Shown piece by piece: positions 54,716 through 64,000 of a DNA stretch of 64,000 nt. The stretch is taken from the NCBI GenBank assembly GCA_023512835.1, contig JAKCVP010000420.1, positions 1-64,000 of the forward strand, in the 5' to 3' direction. The notes beneath the pieces are model-generated. The model saw only the letters and a program-made list of their open reading frames with translations, was not told where the DNA came from and did no database searches. Made by a program: the position numbers and the translations under genes. The DNA is from Taxillus chinensis. Taxonomy: Eukaryota; Streptophyta; Magnoliopsida; Santalales; Loranthaceae. Position 1 is the stretch's first letter, and each line of letters starts with the position of its first letter.

Positions 54716-57343
54716 TTACAATGCTAATCCGGTGCCATCGCCTGTCCAGCGGTAAAGACTGAGCACCTCTCGCCTCTGCTGCTCCTGTTCCCCGAAATCA
54801 TCGGGTGCATGCCCGCGTACTTGAGCCAATGTCGATCGCATGACTCTGCGGAAGTTGCGCTGTAGAAATCAGTTAGTGTGTGGCCTGAAAAGACGGGGAA
54901 TGAGGCTCGCGCGCTTGCAGAAGCAGCGAAGATGACAGATGCAATTATTACAATTAAAGTGTTTTCACCACGCATATCTCGTGGTGCAACGCCACGGGTC
55001 CGCCCAGTCTATTGTACGACAATAGTAGAGAAGCGTTTGCGCCCGACATACCTGATACTCCGTTGAGAGAGTGATAGCACAACTCTCGTGACACCGTATA
55101 ATATCTTCACAAGCTTTAATGACGTTGGGAGCGGCTCCTCTACCGAGCTTGTCCGCCATGAGCAGCAAAAGGAAACTGCCCTGGAGCAGGTAGATGCCAA
55201 AGAAGAATGGCATGTGGCTGATCTCGGGATCATACTCCAAGATCTCCGATGCGGCCTCTGCTGCAGAGACAGCATGGCCGGTCGCCTGTACGAAGGACTC
55301 GGTGTAAATCCACAAATCTGCATCATCTAACAAAGCTACCGGGTCCCACTTGCCGGTCAGCAGTATGTGCAGGACGTGCATTAGGTGAGTCGAATAGGCA
55401 ATGGCCCGCCTCTGCTGCCTCTGGGCTTCGTTTGATGCGGCCTGTTGTGGCGCTGTCTCGGCCATCTGGGCAGAGTACGTGCGTATGGACTGGGCAAAGT
55501 TTTCCAGGCGCAAATTGATGAAACGGGCCTGTTCATCCCATAAGCCGGCATTGATGAAGGCCGCGCCAAATCGGGGATGACTTCGAGCGTGGTTGAGCTC
55601 AATGATCTCGCCCAGCAGCGTCATTAGTGGTGTGAAGAATCCGTACATGGATGTGCCGCTAAATTCAACAGAAGGCCCTTTTTGTGATGGCCTTATCGGC
55701 GTGTTTGACGCGTCGAAGGCGGGGAAATCGAACTCGGAATTGTGCCATGTGTGCTCGTCCATGGGCTGTAAAAGGCCCTCGCACTCACGATCAGGTAGAC
55801 AGATAGGCTTGTTATAGCAGAGGGAAAGATGTCGGTCCACGCAGAACAGTAGCCACCAGACACGCCTTCTTTCCTCTCGCTCCTCTTCAGTGACCAGCGC
55901 AACATTGGATTCGTCTGAACGAGTCTGGTCACCCCTGATTGAATTTGTCGCGTTTGCCTGTAGCTCGCGACCAAGTTTGAGTTCGCGTGCCAGACCCCAG
56001 GCTGCGTTCCACCATCGTAGGCTCGCAGCCTTGTATTCGCTGGCAGAGACCACAGTCCCGAGGTGAACGTATGTGATGAGGTCATCAAGCGTACCTATGG
56101 CGCTCCTCTCTACACCGTCAGCATCGGCAGCGTCCTCGGCTTCAGTCAGACTAGCGGTTTCCAGGTTTTCCTGTCCCGGAATCCACTCTGTCTTGCCTGT
56201 CCGGTGTACCAAGGGCCGCAAGAGTCGAATTGTGAGTTCTAGGAGTTTCTGGCAGGCCTTGCCACGCGCAGATGGCGAGGAGGTCAAGTACTTGGCTTCG
56301 CTCGTCCGTGCTGCCAGCCACAGCATGCTCGCTAGTAGGGCAGGCGAGCACGGTCGCGAAGTATCTTGTCGGAGGAATGATCGCCGCGAGAACATGAAGA
56401 AGATGACGTAAGGCGAGGAAGGGTGAGGGTGAGAGGATGCGGAGCCGGAGAAATAGTGTTCCAGCAGGACATCAGCCAAAGGAAGCGGTATTACGTTTTT
56501 CAGATAGGGTATGACTGGCCGCAGAACAGGATACTTCAAGTCGATTGGAGTGAGTGGCTGGTGCGGCAGACCAGAGACTCCCGGGTAATGTGGCATGTTT
56601 TGTGCACCAGTGGAGGGAAGGGTCTGCGCAACAGGCTGGGGCATTGCAGGCGTAGCGGGAAAGCCCGAGTAGGCAGCGGGCGCTGTCAAGTCGAAGACAT
56701 TGTTGCCGGTGAAGCCATTGACGGGCTGTGTGGGAAAGGATTGCATCTGGAAATCCGAGGGGAAAAAGAGGGCCTGGTCGGTGCCGTGGATGTACTGGAC
56801 ATCCTGAATGCCCTGGCCAGGGAAGGGGAACTCGGCGCTGGATTTGTAAGAGTTGGACACGACCGAGTTCTGACGCGAGAGAGAGTTGGCAGCAGGCGAA
56901 TTGCTGGAAGTGGAGGACATGATGTCGGCGTGGCTGGAGGCGTCGCTGTAGGCTCTGCCAGCAGCGTGGTGGTGGTGTTGCTGCTGCTGCTGGGCCAGCG
57001 TGCTGCTGTGTGGAGAGGTGGGGTTTGGCGAGTGATCCTGGTCGGCGGCAGCGGCCGCTGCCATGCGGGCAAGATCTTTCTTCGAGACCTTGCCACGTTT
57101 CTTGCGCTCGCGGATGTACTCGCAGCGCAGATTGTTGTCAATGCAGTGCTTGCAGGGAGCCAGGCCATCGCACTTTGTGCGCAGCTGGTTGCAGCGGTCG
57201 CATGCCTTGGAGATGCGGCGGCGAATGGGCTGGTTTCCAGAAGCCTTGCGGGCGGAAGGAGTGCGTCGGTCCGACTGCATGACGACGGCGGAGGCAGGGA
57301 AGGGATGGTGCCTCTGCTGGGTGAGGACTCCGACTTCAGACAT
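54716..57343 (-). CDS. XLNR: Zn2Cys6 regulator of (hemi)cellulase genes, XlnR/Xyr1 type
   Basis: Transcription activator of xylanase, cellulase and pentose-catabolism genes. Exons are 57343-55052 and 54859-54716, joined in phase 0, giving 811 residues. The binuclear zinc cluster has Cys 48, 51, 58, 64, 67 and 74 (C-x2-C-x6-C-x5-C-x2-C-x6-C) inside [20 protein letters not shown], which is XlnR-specific. [13 protein letters not shown] follows as in XlnR. The Gln/His- and Ser-rich region is a linker. [20 protein letters not shown] and [17 protein letters not shown] are family landmarks of the fungal transcription-factor domain (about 290-560). The last exon encodes [16 protein letters not shown] and ends [12 protein letters not shown], the conserved XlnR C-terminus. 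An ATG is at 57343; a GTG two codons earlier is not used. The protein is slightly shorter at the N-terminus than Aspergillus XlnR. Confidence 0.96.
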
Positions 57344-60246
57344 GTTCACGCAGCAGCAGAGGGAGAACTGCCATTGAATCCTTGTCAGTACAGGGGAGAA
57401 GAGTGGCAGGAAGGGGAAAGAAGAGACGACGGTGATGGACTGGAGTCAGGTTCAGGACGGCATACCGGAGCGAGCGCCCAGCTCAAGTGCAATACGGGGT
57501 GTGGGGTAAACGGCGCACCGCACAGAAATAGGCGTCGAGTGGCCGTGGCCGTGGCTGCGCTTGGGTTGCTTTGTTTCTTCTTCTTCTCTGCTGGTGTTTG
57601 CGTGAGCGTGACTGAGTCGCTGCTGGCTAGTGCTCCCTCGAGGCCTTGAGCCGTGATGCGGACATGGGGCATGGGCGTGGAGGCGGCTTCCGTGCCTATC
57701 TAATATGTAGGCGGGCGGGCATGATCCTCTGGCCAAACGTTCTCTGGCTCTGCAGCCGCCAACCAGCTCCACCTCCAGACGCTCCACGGCGGCACTCATC
57801 TCGCGGCGCCCGTGGTTCTGCAGAAGTGGAGATCGCTGCAGCTCTTCAGCCACGACGCGTCAGGGTTGCAAGCGTAAGGGCGGCACTTGCCCGCCCCTCT
57901 CTGTGCGGCCTAGCGTCTCCACGCCCTGGACAAACTCAAAATCTCTCTCCTCTTTGGACCGCCGCGCTCGCTTTCCATTCTCTTCCACCAGTCTTCCAGC
58001 AGCGAAGGCGTTCCATCCGCCTTCCATAAGCCCGCTCACCCATCCTTCAGCCGCACCTTACACACACTGCTTCTAACGCGCCTGCACTTCTCAGCCGCAG
58101 CTAGCACATAGGGCCCCCTAGCTCTCGGCCTTTCTCCTTCCATAATTACACACACGCCGCAGTAGTGCCAGACGCTCGAACCCTAAACCGCTGCCGTCAC
58201 TTCGAATGTGCGCAGGTCATCATCATTCGCCGTCTGCAGCCGTGTGCACGTCTGCAGACCAAGTCTCAGGAACGGCCTGACGTCTGCATCTGGTGCGCGT
58301 CAACTTGATCCTGCCTAGACCTTCACCTCCCCATTAGCGACTCACATACCGCGCTCTGCCCTTGCTCTATGCCATCGCGGGCAACGCGCCGCAGCTAATC
58401 GCCGCCGCTTACCTTGGCTAGCCTGGGCTCATCCACTTCGGACCCTCCCCTACACAAGCCTCTTGGGGCTCCTTTTACATTACGCGCAGCAACGTTGTGA
58501 TGATCGTCTGCTCGACTAGCTAGACGCGTGACATTCTCTGGCTTGCTTCACAGCGCCGGATCCCAAGACGAGCACTCCCATGCCTGACGATCCAGGCTTT
58601 TGAGGCTCTAGGCCTTGTTCCCGGCCAACCGTCCCTCGGCCTAGGTGCTTTTCCAACCATGGCCAATCTTGAGGCAATCGTCTCGCAGCAATACAAGATC
58701 GTAGACTTTGCTGATCGTCGTGCCACAGCCACTGGCCCCTCTGTAGACCACCCTGATCTGGCCCATGTCGGCTTTTGAGTCTTGACGCAACCATCGGTTC
58801 TCTTCGCTTGCCGCGGTGAGCTCTTGGGATTCTCCGTTACAACGCGGCCGCGATTCGTGCTGCCAATTCTGATCCTCGTAAGACGTCGCTAAGATAGCTG
58901 CCCGTGCTGCCTGCCGATGCAATAGAAGCTAGCGAGGTCGAGTCGGACTTGGCCGACCGTTGAGCCTCAGACTTCGCAACCGCCTTCACCTGCTGCTTGT
59001 ACTCATATTTTGTGCCCAACAGTGCAGCATCCGCACCACACTTAAGCTCAGGCAACGTTGCGGGTGATGTGACGGCGCAATCGAGATAACACCAAGCACA
59101 TCCGCACCCACACCCGCACCCACGCACTCCAGCTGCTGCCAAGGTCAATTCACCGTCAAGCGAGTGAGATCATCACTCGTGCTCCTCGTCCACGGTGGGC
59201 AGTAAGATTTTCGCACATGTATGAAGCGCATGTGGTGGCAGACTCTTCCTCTCGGGTTGATCTTCATCACATGGCCATTAACGTCGAACGTTGGACTGCT
59301 GTCTTCTGCTCCTAGCCGATCAAACTCTATCAGAACCTGCATTCAGCTGCGTATCCTCAGTTGCCTTCTCTTGAAGTCACCACTATTGATTATTCAAACT
59401 TTCATTCAACGAGGGGATATCCCCCCATTGGAGTCCTAGCTCCTTCCGATGGCAAGGCGTAGGAGCGGCGACTTTTGCACATGTGAGCCTAGAGCTGCAG
59501 ACCCTGCTACCGTGAACGCCATCTGATAGATCCTACCATCTCTCGATCCTGAAATCGTCCGTGAACTGTGGCCAGACTGCTCAGCGCTTTTGCGAACTAT
59601 TTGGCAAAGCCAAGACAGCAACTTGGTGGCCTGACCATTGAGCGTCTTCCCATGATCTGTCATTCGTGCTTCCTTACCATCGCCTTGGTCCGGTGGTGGG
59701 GACTGGATCGGGTTCATCACTTTAGCGCCTCGGCGATTCCAGACCGCAGGTACTGGACGGACAAGAATTGATTTGACAGCCAGATCCTCGACGCAATGTA
59801 CTGTCAGCAGACATTCGCAATGCAGAGTGCAATTGTGACGGGGCATGTTCATTGGACGATCTCGTTGTGAATCTTCAAGGTCGCTGGGCCGTCGCACTAA
59901 CCATGGGCGGGCCACGCATTACTGTTCTCTCTTGACCCCGGGAAATTGGTCTCTTGCAAGAGTCAGGAAACATCGATCGTCGGGCATGGCCATTACGACT
60001 GCCTGCCTATATCGGTTTCTAGTGCATAGGGAGTCTGAATGACCCCTTATGCAAATGACCAGAAACAGCAATTGGCACAGAGGGGGTCCCACTCCCGCAT
60101 TGACACCTCTCTCATGGAAGGCTTGATGCATCTACCATGGGAGCACTCTAGAGCTTGGCTATGTGCACAGGACAGATGCAGCAGACATTGTCCGTGCAAA
60201 GGTGGCCTTCGCATCACTGTCTCTTAAATGAGCAGAGCTGGCATGC
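57344..60246. other. Intergenic, 2.9 kb, XLNR upstream region
   Basis: Long 5' region of the XlnR gene. At 58837-59148 (minus) there is a coding-like stretch (EYKQQVKAVAKSEAQRSAKS, then Ser/Ala-rich) with no recognised family; I do not call a gene. The rest shows nothing. Confidence 0.45.
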
Positions 60247-60641
60247 ATGTTGCTGCTGTTAAAGTCTTTTCTCATGGCCACACGCGTCGATCTTTGTTTC
60301 GCATTGCCTGCAGTATCGAGAGAGAACCTGGTTGTCTTTGCTATGTGTACAATGAAGTCGATTGCAGATGAGCGTGAGCGAATGAGGACACTTTCAGTGG
60401 CGGAGCAGCTGCAGATGTACTCCAACCTTCTCCTCGACCTCATGGACTTCAACTCAGAGAATCTTCCATCTCCTTTTTCCATCTACACTCATGCTCTGCC
60501 ATCAACTCCGTCTTTGACGAGTAGCTCGTCGGACGATGGATCAACCACCACCACGTTGGTAAGTCTTGTGTAATGCAGTACTATCACCGCCTGTCGATGC
60601 ACAGCTAAATGCTTCTGTAGGAGGAGAACAAAAGCACGTAG
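60247..60641 (+). CDS. Candidate small two-exon gene, no known family
   Basis: An ATG at 60247 opens 104 codons to 60558. There a strong GTAAGT donor precedes a TGTAG acceptor at 60620. The second exon (60621-60641) adds seven codons and a stop, giving 110 residues in phase 0. Features seen are a short hydrophobic start (LLLLKSFLMATRVDLCFALP), a charged middle (IADERERMRTLSVAEQLQMY) and a Ser/Thr-rich end. A second ATG ten codons in could be the start instead. There is no family resemblance. The evidence is only an open frame with a good intron, so this may be chance. Confidence 0.3.
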
Positions 60642-61533
60642 CCGGCAACAACTCTGATCGAAGCAATCAGATCAAAGCCTGGATATCCCAGGTTACGAAT
60701 CCGCTTCAGACACTCTTCATGCGATACTCCCGTGTCAGATTCGCAGTCGGAGCACAAGACTTGCTAGCAGCAATCAGAATCTTCCAAAAAAAAAAAACAG
60801 GCTGCTAGTTATGGTGCGAGTCGCCATTCCGCCAAACAGCTCTGACTAGGAACAACTCGGGGCAGATCAATCGTCATGTTGCTTCCCACGCATTCCTGAA
60901 AGCGATGCATCAGTCTGCACCAAATATACTCGGGACGACCCATACTGAGTGCGCGACCTCGCTCTGAGCAGCGCGCAGTAATGGCTAGACTGTTTCAAAG
61001 AGCACAGACAGTGTACGTCATATGAGAGGTGAAACCATACGAGACGAAATCAATGTTGCTGTCTGTACGTTTTTTCTGACGGCAATATGCAGATGAGCCC
61101 ATGGCAGATCTTTGTACGCAGGCTTCTATAGAAACGAGTGCAAACAGGCGAAGAGCGATTTGATGTTTTGCGACGGCAGATGGATGGAGGATTACACGCT
61201 ACTTTGAGGCACCTAGCAAAGCGTCGTAATGCCACCTTTGCCGCCAAAGTCGAGGAAGATGTTGTGCAGTTCAAGCCGCTGTCGCAGCAAGGCGCGAGCC
61301 ACGGGCAAGAGCTAGTTCATACCAAGCGCATCGAGGGAGCGGTGTCTAAGTTGCAAGATCTCATCGTCAAAGGTGGTGGGAAAGGACATCGATTGAAGAT
61401 TGGTGAAGAGCAGTCATAGCAGCATATGGAGCGTTCATTACTCGATCACGACGAACATGTCACACGGAATGAATGCCCATAATGTGGAAATGCTATGCTT
61501 CATTGACAGGCTAGTAATTTACAAGCACTCCTT
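60642..61533. other. Intergenic, 0.9 kb
   Basis: Includes an A12 run at 60786-60797. A plus-strand frame at 61138-61419 begins at GTG and has no match; it is left out. Confidence 0.45.
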
Positions 61534-63233
61534 TTACTCGTCATCATTGTAGAAGATCTTGACGGGCAACCACGCATCACCGCAGACCTTGAAGCGGCTA
61601 GTCATTGCATCCACCTGCGCAATCTCCTCGCTGCTCAAGCTGTGTCCGTCGAGCGCAAAGTTGGCCTCGATACGGCTCTTGGTCACACTCTTGGGGATGA
61701 CACTCCATCCCTTTTGCAGACCCCAGAGCAACAAGCACTGCTGCACTGTCAGGTTCTTCTTCTCTGCCAACTTCTTCAGGTCCTCATTCTTGTACAGCGG
61801 CGAATCCGTCGAGCCCAAGCACGAGTAGCCAGTGCAGTGAATGCCCTTGTCAGCACAGTACTTGACCAGCTTAGGCGAAGGGTTGTTGGGGTGCAGCTCA
61901 ATCTGGTTGACGGCAGGCACAGTCTTGGTCGAAGGGTCCTTGAGCAGGATCTCAAGGTTGTGAATGCCAAAGTTGCTGATGCCAATGTTGCGCGCCTTGG
62001 ACTTGGGAATCTTTTGCATCTCCGTCCAGGTCTTGATAAAGTCCCAGTCCTCAAAGGCCTTGGTTGGGTAGCCGTCAGGGTTCGAGGCGGGGTCTAGCGA
62101 GGCGGGCCAGTGCATCAGGTACAGGTCCACATAGTCAATGTCGAGCGACTTGAGGGAGCTGTCGATGCCCTCGGTGACGCGCTTATGCCTGTACGATATT
62201 TGTCAGTTTCTTTGCGAACCTTCTTTCCTAATCCCCGATGTCATTGTTCAAGGGAATCTTGGTATTCGCAGCAAAAGCAGCCGCCGACGCAGCAGCCATC
62301 CCCGACAGACAGCGCTTGATCGCAAAATTCTAGAAGCCCAGGTTGTCTTTGCTTCGGGGACGCCAGCGGCGGGAGCTGGCACGCTGGAGCAAGCACGGAA
62401 GTCAAGAACGCCAAAGCATACCATGGGTTATCAAGCTTGGTAGTAATCTTGGTAGAAGAATGTTAGCTATGCGAGGTTCGCCGCCACCACCACCAGACCA
62501 AGAAAAAGCATTATTTGCATGATTTCATTCTTGTCTTTGCGAGGGCACATAGAAACTCACCCAGATCTCGCTGCGCGGGACGCCAGAATCCTTGATGCCT
62601 TGGCCGACCTCGTGTTCGTTACCATACGCCAGAGCCCTGCATGAAGTGAGGTCAGATCTTGGGACCGTTCTGCCGTGCGCACTTCTGTGCAAAGCGGCAG
62701 TTTTGTAAACGATCACTCACGTGTCAATGTGACGACTAGGCGCAAACTAAAATTAGCCACTGATGTCTTTAGTCATGGGTCTTGGGCTTGTTCCTCGTGC
62801 CTTTTACCCTTTCCCGCGCTTGCTGTCAATGCGCTGATGACGAAAGCGTGGGAGGGTAGAAAGCGCAAAAGGAAGCAAGTGGAAGGAGACGTACTAGCCG
62901 GCTCTCAATGCGTCAGCAACTGCATGACGGACCTCATTGGGCTTCGATTGCCAGGTTCCTGCGGCCAGCGCATCAGTTTACTTCTTGCGCGCTCTCTCTC
63001 TCTCTGTCACTTTTCTCGCGAGACAGATCCGGGGCTCGGGGGCACATACCAAGACCTAGCGCGGGGATCTTATCGCCGGTGTTGAGCGTATACGTCTTCC
63101 TGTGTTCGCACGCGCGAGCAAGTCAGCCATTTATTGTCCCATTCGAGTCAACAGAGTGCCCAAATTTGCAAGGCATAAATGCACAAATTTCATCGCGGCT
63201 GGCGTACTTGGTCCAGTTTGTGTCGGTAGACAT
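61534..63233 (-). CDS. NADPH-dependent aldo/keto reductase, Gcy1/Ypr1-like
   Basis: A (beta/alpha)8-barrel reductase for aldehydes such as glyceraldehyde or pentoses; the true substrate is open. Seven exons: 63233-63208, 63099-63050, 62958-62895, 62735-62721 (15 nt), 62636-62561, 62447-62422 (26 nt) and 62188-61534, giving 303 residues with every junction in phase. The catalytic tetrad is complete: Asp51 and Tyr56 (YRHIDTALAYGNE), Lys81 (ITTKL) and His112 (VDLYLMHWP). NIGISNFGIHNLEILL, QIELHPNNPSPKLV and the NADP-binding PKSVTKSRIEANF follow, as in yeast Gcy1. The intron density (six in about 1 kb, four before Lys81) is unusual against the largely single-exon neighbours. An exact GGCTAAA lies 383 bp upstream. 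Confidence 0.93.
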
Positions 63234-64000
63234 GATGAGCAGTGCTAGTTGTTCGGCTTTTGATTGATTGTGGAAATGGGCACGAGCTAGGCTTTTGGCC
63301 TTTTAGGAAGCAAGTGGTGGGGGTGTTGGGCGGACGAGAGCGTAGAAGCCTTCTAGTTGAGTAGGGTAGAAAAAGCAGGGCAGGCAGTGGTCGTCCTTGA
63401 CTTATACATCTTTCACTGGAGAGCCGATGTCACTCAGAAGCGGCAAAAGTCCAGAAGGATTCTTTTGGAAACCCCCATACTGCCTGCGGTTTCTGACGCA
63501 TGTGGGAGAGCTTTACCGTCGCCCGGACATGACCCGAGTGTTGTGATGGTCGGTGTTTCTGAGACGCGCACGCTGGATTGGGCCTGCCGTCGCGAAATGA
63601 GCGACTGAGATTGCATTTAGCCTGAAAGGTGGGGAAGGGCTGCGCTAGCTGCTTCGAGGACATGCTGGCAGGCGTCTACTCCACACTTTGTCGCTCGTAT
63701 CAGAATCTTTCTTGACGCCGCACGCACCACATCTCCACGCTCTACTTCTGCAAGTACCGTGGATCACAGCCAAAAACTCGTAAGCCGTAGTACTGTCCAG
63801 CAGAGGGAGGTCTGCCTGTCACCACAGAGAAAGAGCCAAAAAGACAGTCGTAGGTGTAAGACATGAAGGCATTCTTGACTGAAGATATCTCAGACTTCTC
63901 GAATCACGTCGCTCGCTGGTCAACAGAACGCTGTCAAAAAATGCGTCGGAGCATGATGGTCACCTACGCAACCCCAAGGTTGCTGATCTCTCCCTGCTCC
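63234..64000. other. Upstream region of the aldo/keto reductase; right window edge
   Basis: Promoter of the reductase gene. An ATG at 63863 opens a plus-strand frame that runs for 46 codons off the window end (begins MKAFLTEDISDFSNHV); it could be the start of a truncated gene or chance. Confidence 0.35.
63616..63622 (-). promoter_or_regulatory. XlnR-type site GGCTAAA
   Basis: On the minus strand (the reductase's own) GGCTAAA stands 383 bp before the start codon. This is the core bound by XlnR in Aspergillus. One 7-mer is expected by chance about every 8 kb on two strands, and the same word occurs elsewhere in the window, including in coding sequence, so support is weak. Confidence 0.25.

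Noticed and set aside
61138..61419. 93-codon plus-strand frame near the aldo/keto reductase
   Set aside because: It begins at GTG, has no splice signals and no recognisable family.
1..64000. tRNA genes
   Set aside because: A by-eye search for the B-box pattern GGTTCGANTCC and its complement gave no hit within a plausible cloverleaf.
1..64000. Secondary-metabolite cluster suggested by the LaeA-like remnant and the NmrA-like gene
   Set aside because: No polyketide synthase, peptide synthetase, terpene cyclase or cluster-type P450 is present; the neighbours are housekeeping genes.

Overview
The window looks like nuclear DNA of a filamentous ascomycete (Pezizomycotina, probably Dothideomycetes or a near relative). 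Genes are split by short introns of about 45-120 bp with GTRNGY donors and CTRAC-like branch points. Nearly every product has a recognisable fungal family: a XlnR/Xyr1 regulator, Med14, Atg22, Grh1, Pdi1 ending in HDEL, Oct1, and a Dma1-type FHA-RING ligase. I see no transposon, no rRNA or tRNA, no CRISPR and no secondary-metabolite cluster. Exon boundaries were read by eye from splice signals, reading phase and family similarity, and every multi-exon model given closes in frame.

Layout. 0-9 kb: cap hypermethylase Tgs1 (-), a decayed LaeA-like methyltransferase (-), Golgi protein Grh1 (+) convergent with a class-V aminotransferase (-), then a frameshifted DUF4185-type pseudogene (+). 9-18 kb: mitochondrial Oct1 (-) and a MICOS Mic26/27 subunit (+) share a 208-bp promoter; then uracil-DNA glycosylase, a GPI-type Ser/Thr-rich wall protein and a Rab5 GTPase. 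18-27 kb: a single-finger C2H2 protein, an NmrA-like sensor divergent from a glutathione S-transferase, an FMN split-barrel protein, and the TRAP-alpha homologue Irc22. 27-40 kb: a CCCH/NYN-like RNA-binding protein, FHA-RING ligase, SUR7/PalI membrane protein and Mediator Med14. 40-50 kb: Atg22, protein disulfide isomerase, a two-HKD phospholipase D-like protein and a CsbD-like stress protein. 50-64 kb: a gene-poor stretch of about 5 kb, XlnR, a weak candidate for a small gene, and a seven-exon GCY1-like aldo/keto reductase.

The content is mostly housekeeping: RNA capping, Golgi/ER secretion (Grh1, Rab5, Irc22, Pdi1), mitochondrial biogenesis (Oct1, Mic26), DNA repair, transcription (Med14, XlnR, C2H2) and autophagy. 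Accessory character is limited to the two decayed genes near the left end and the gene-poor block at 49.5-54.7 kb. I found no convincing new multi-gene system. The points most worth checking are the two pseudogenes, the 20-nt and 15-nt micro-exons, the compact divergent promoter joining two mitochondrial genes, and an XlnR-type site upstream of the aldo/keto reductase in the same window as xlnR.
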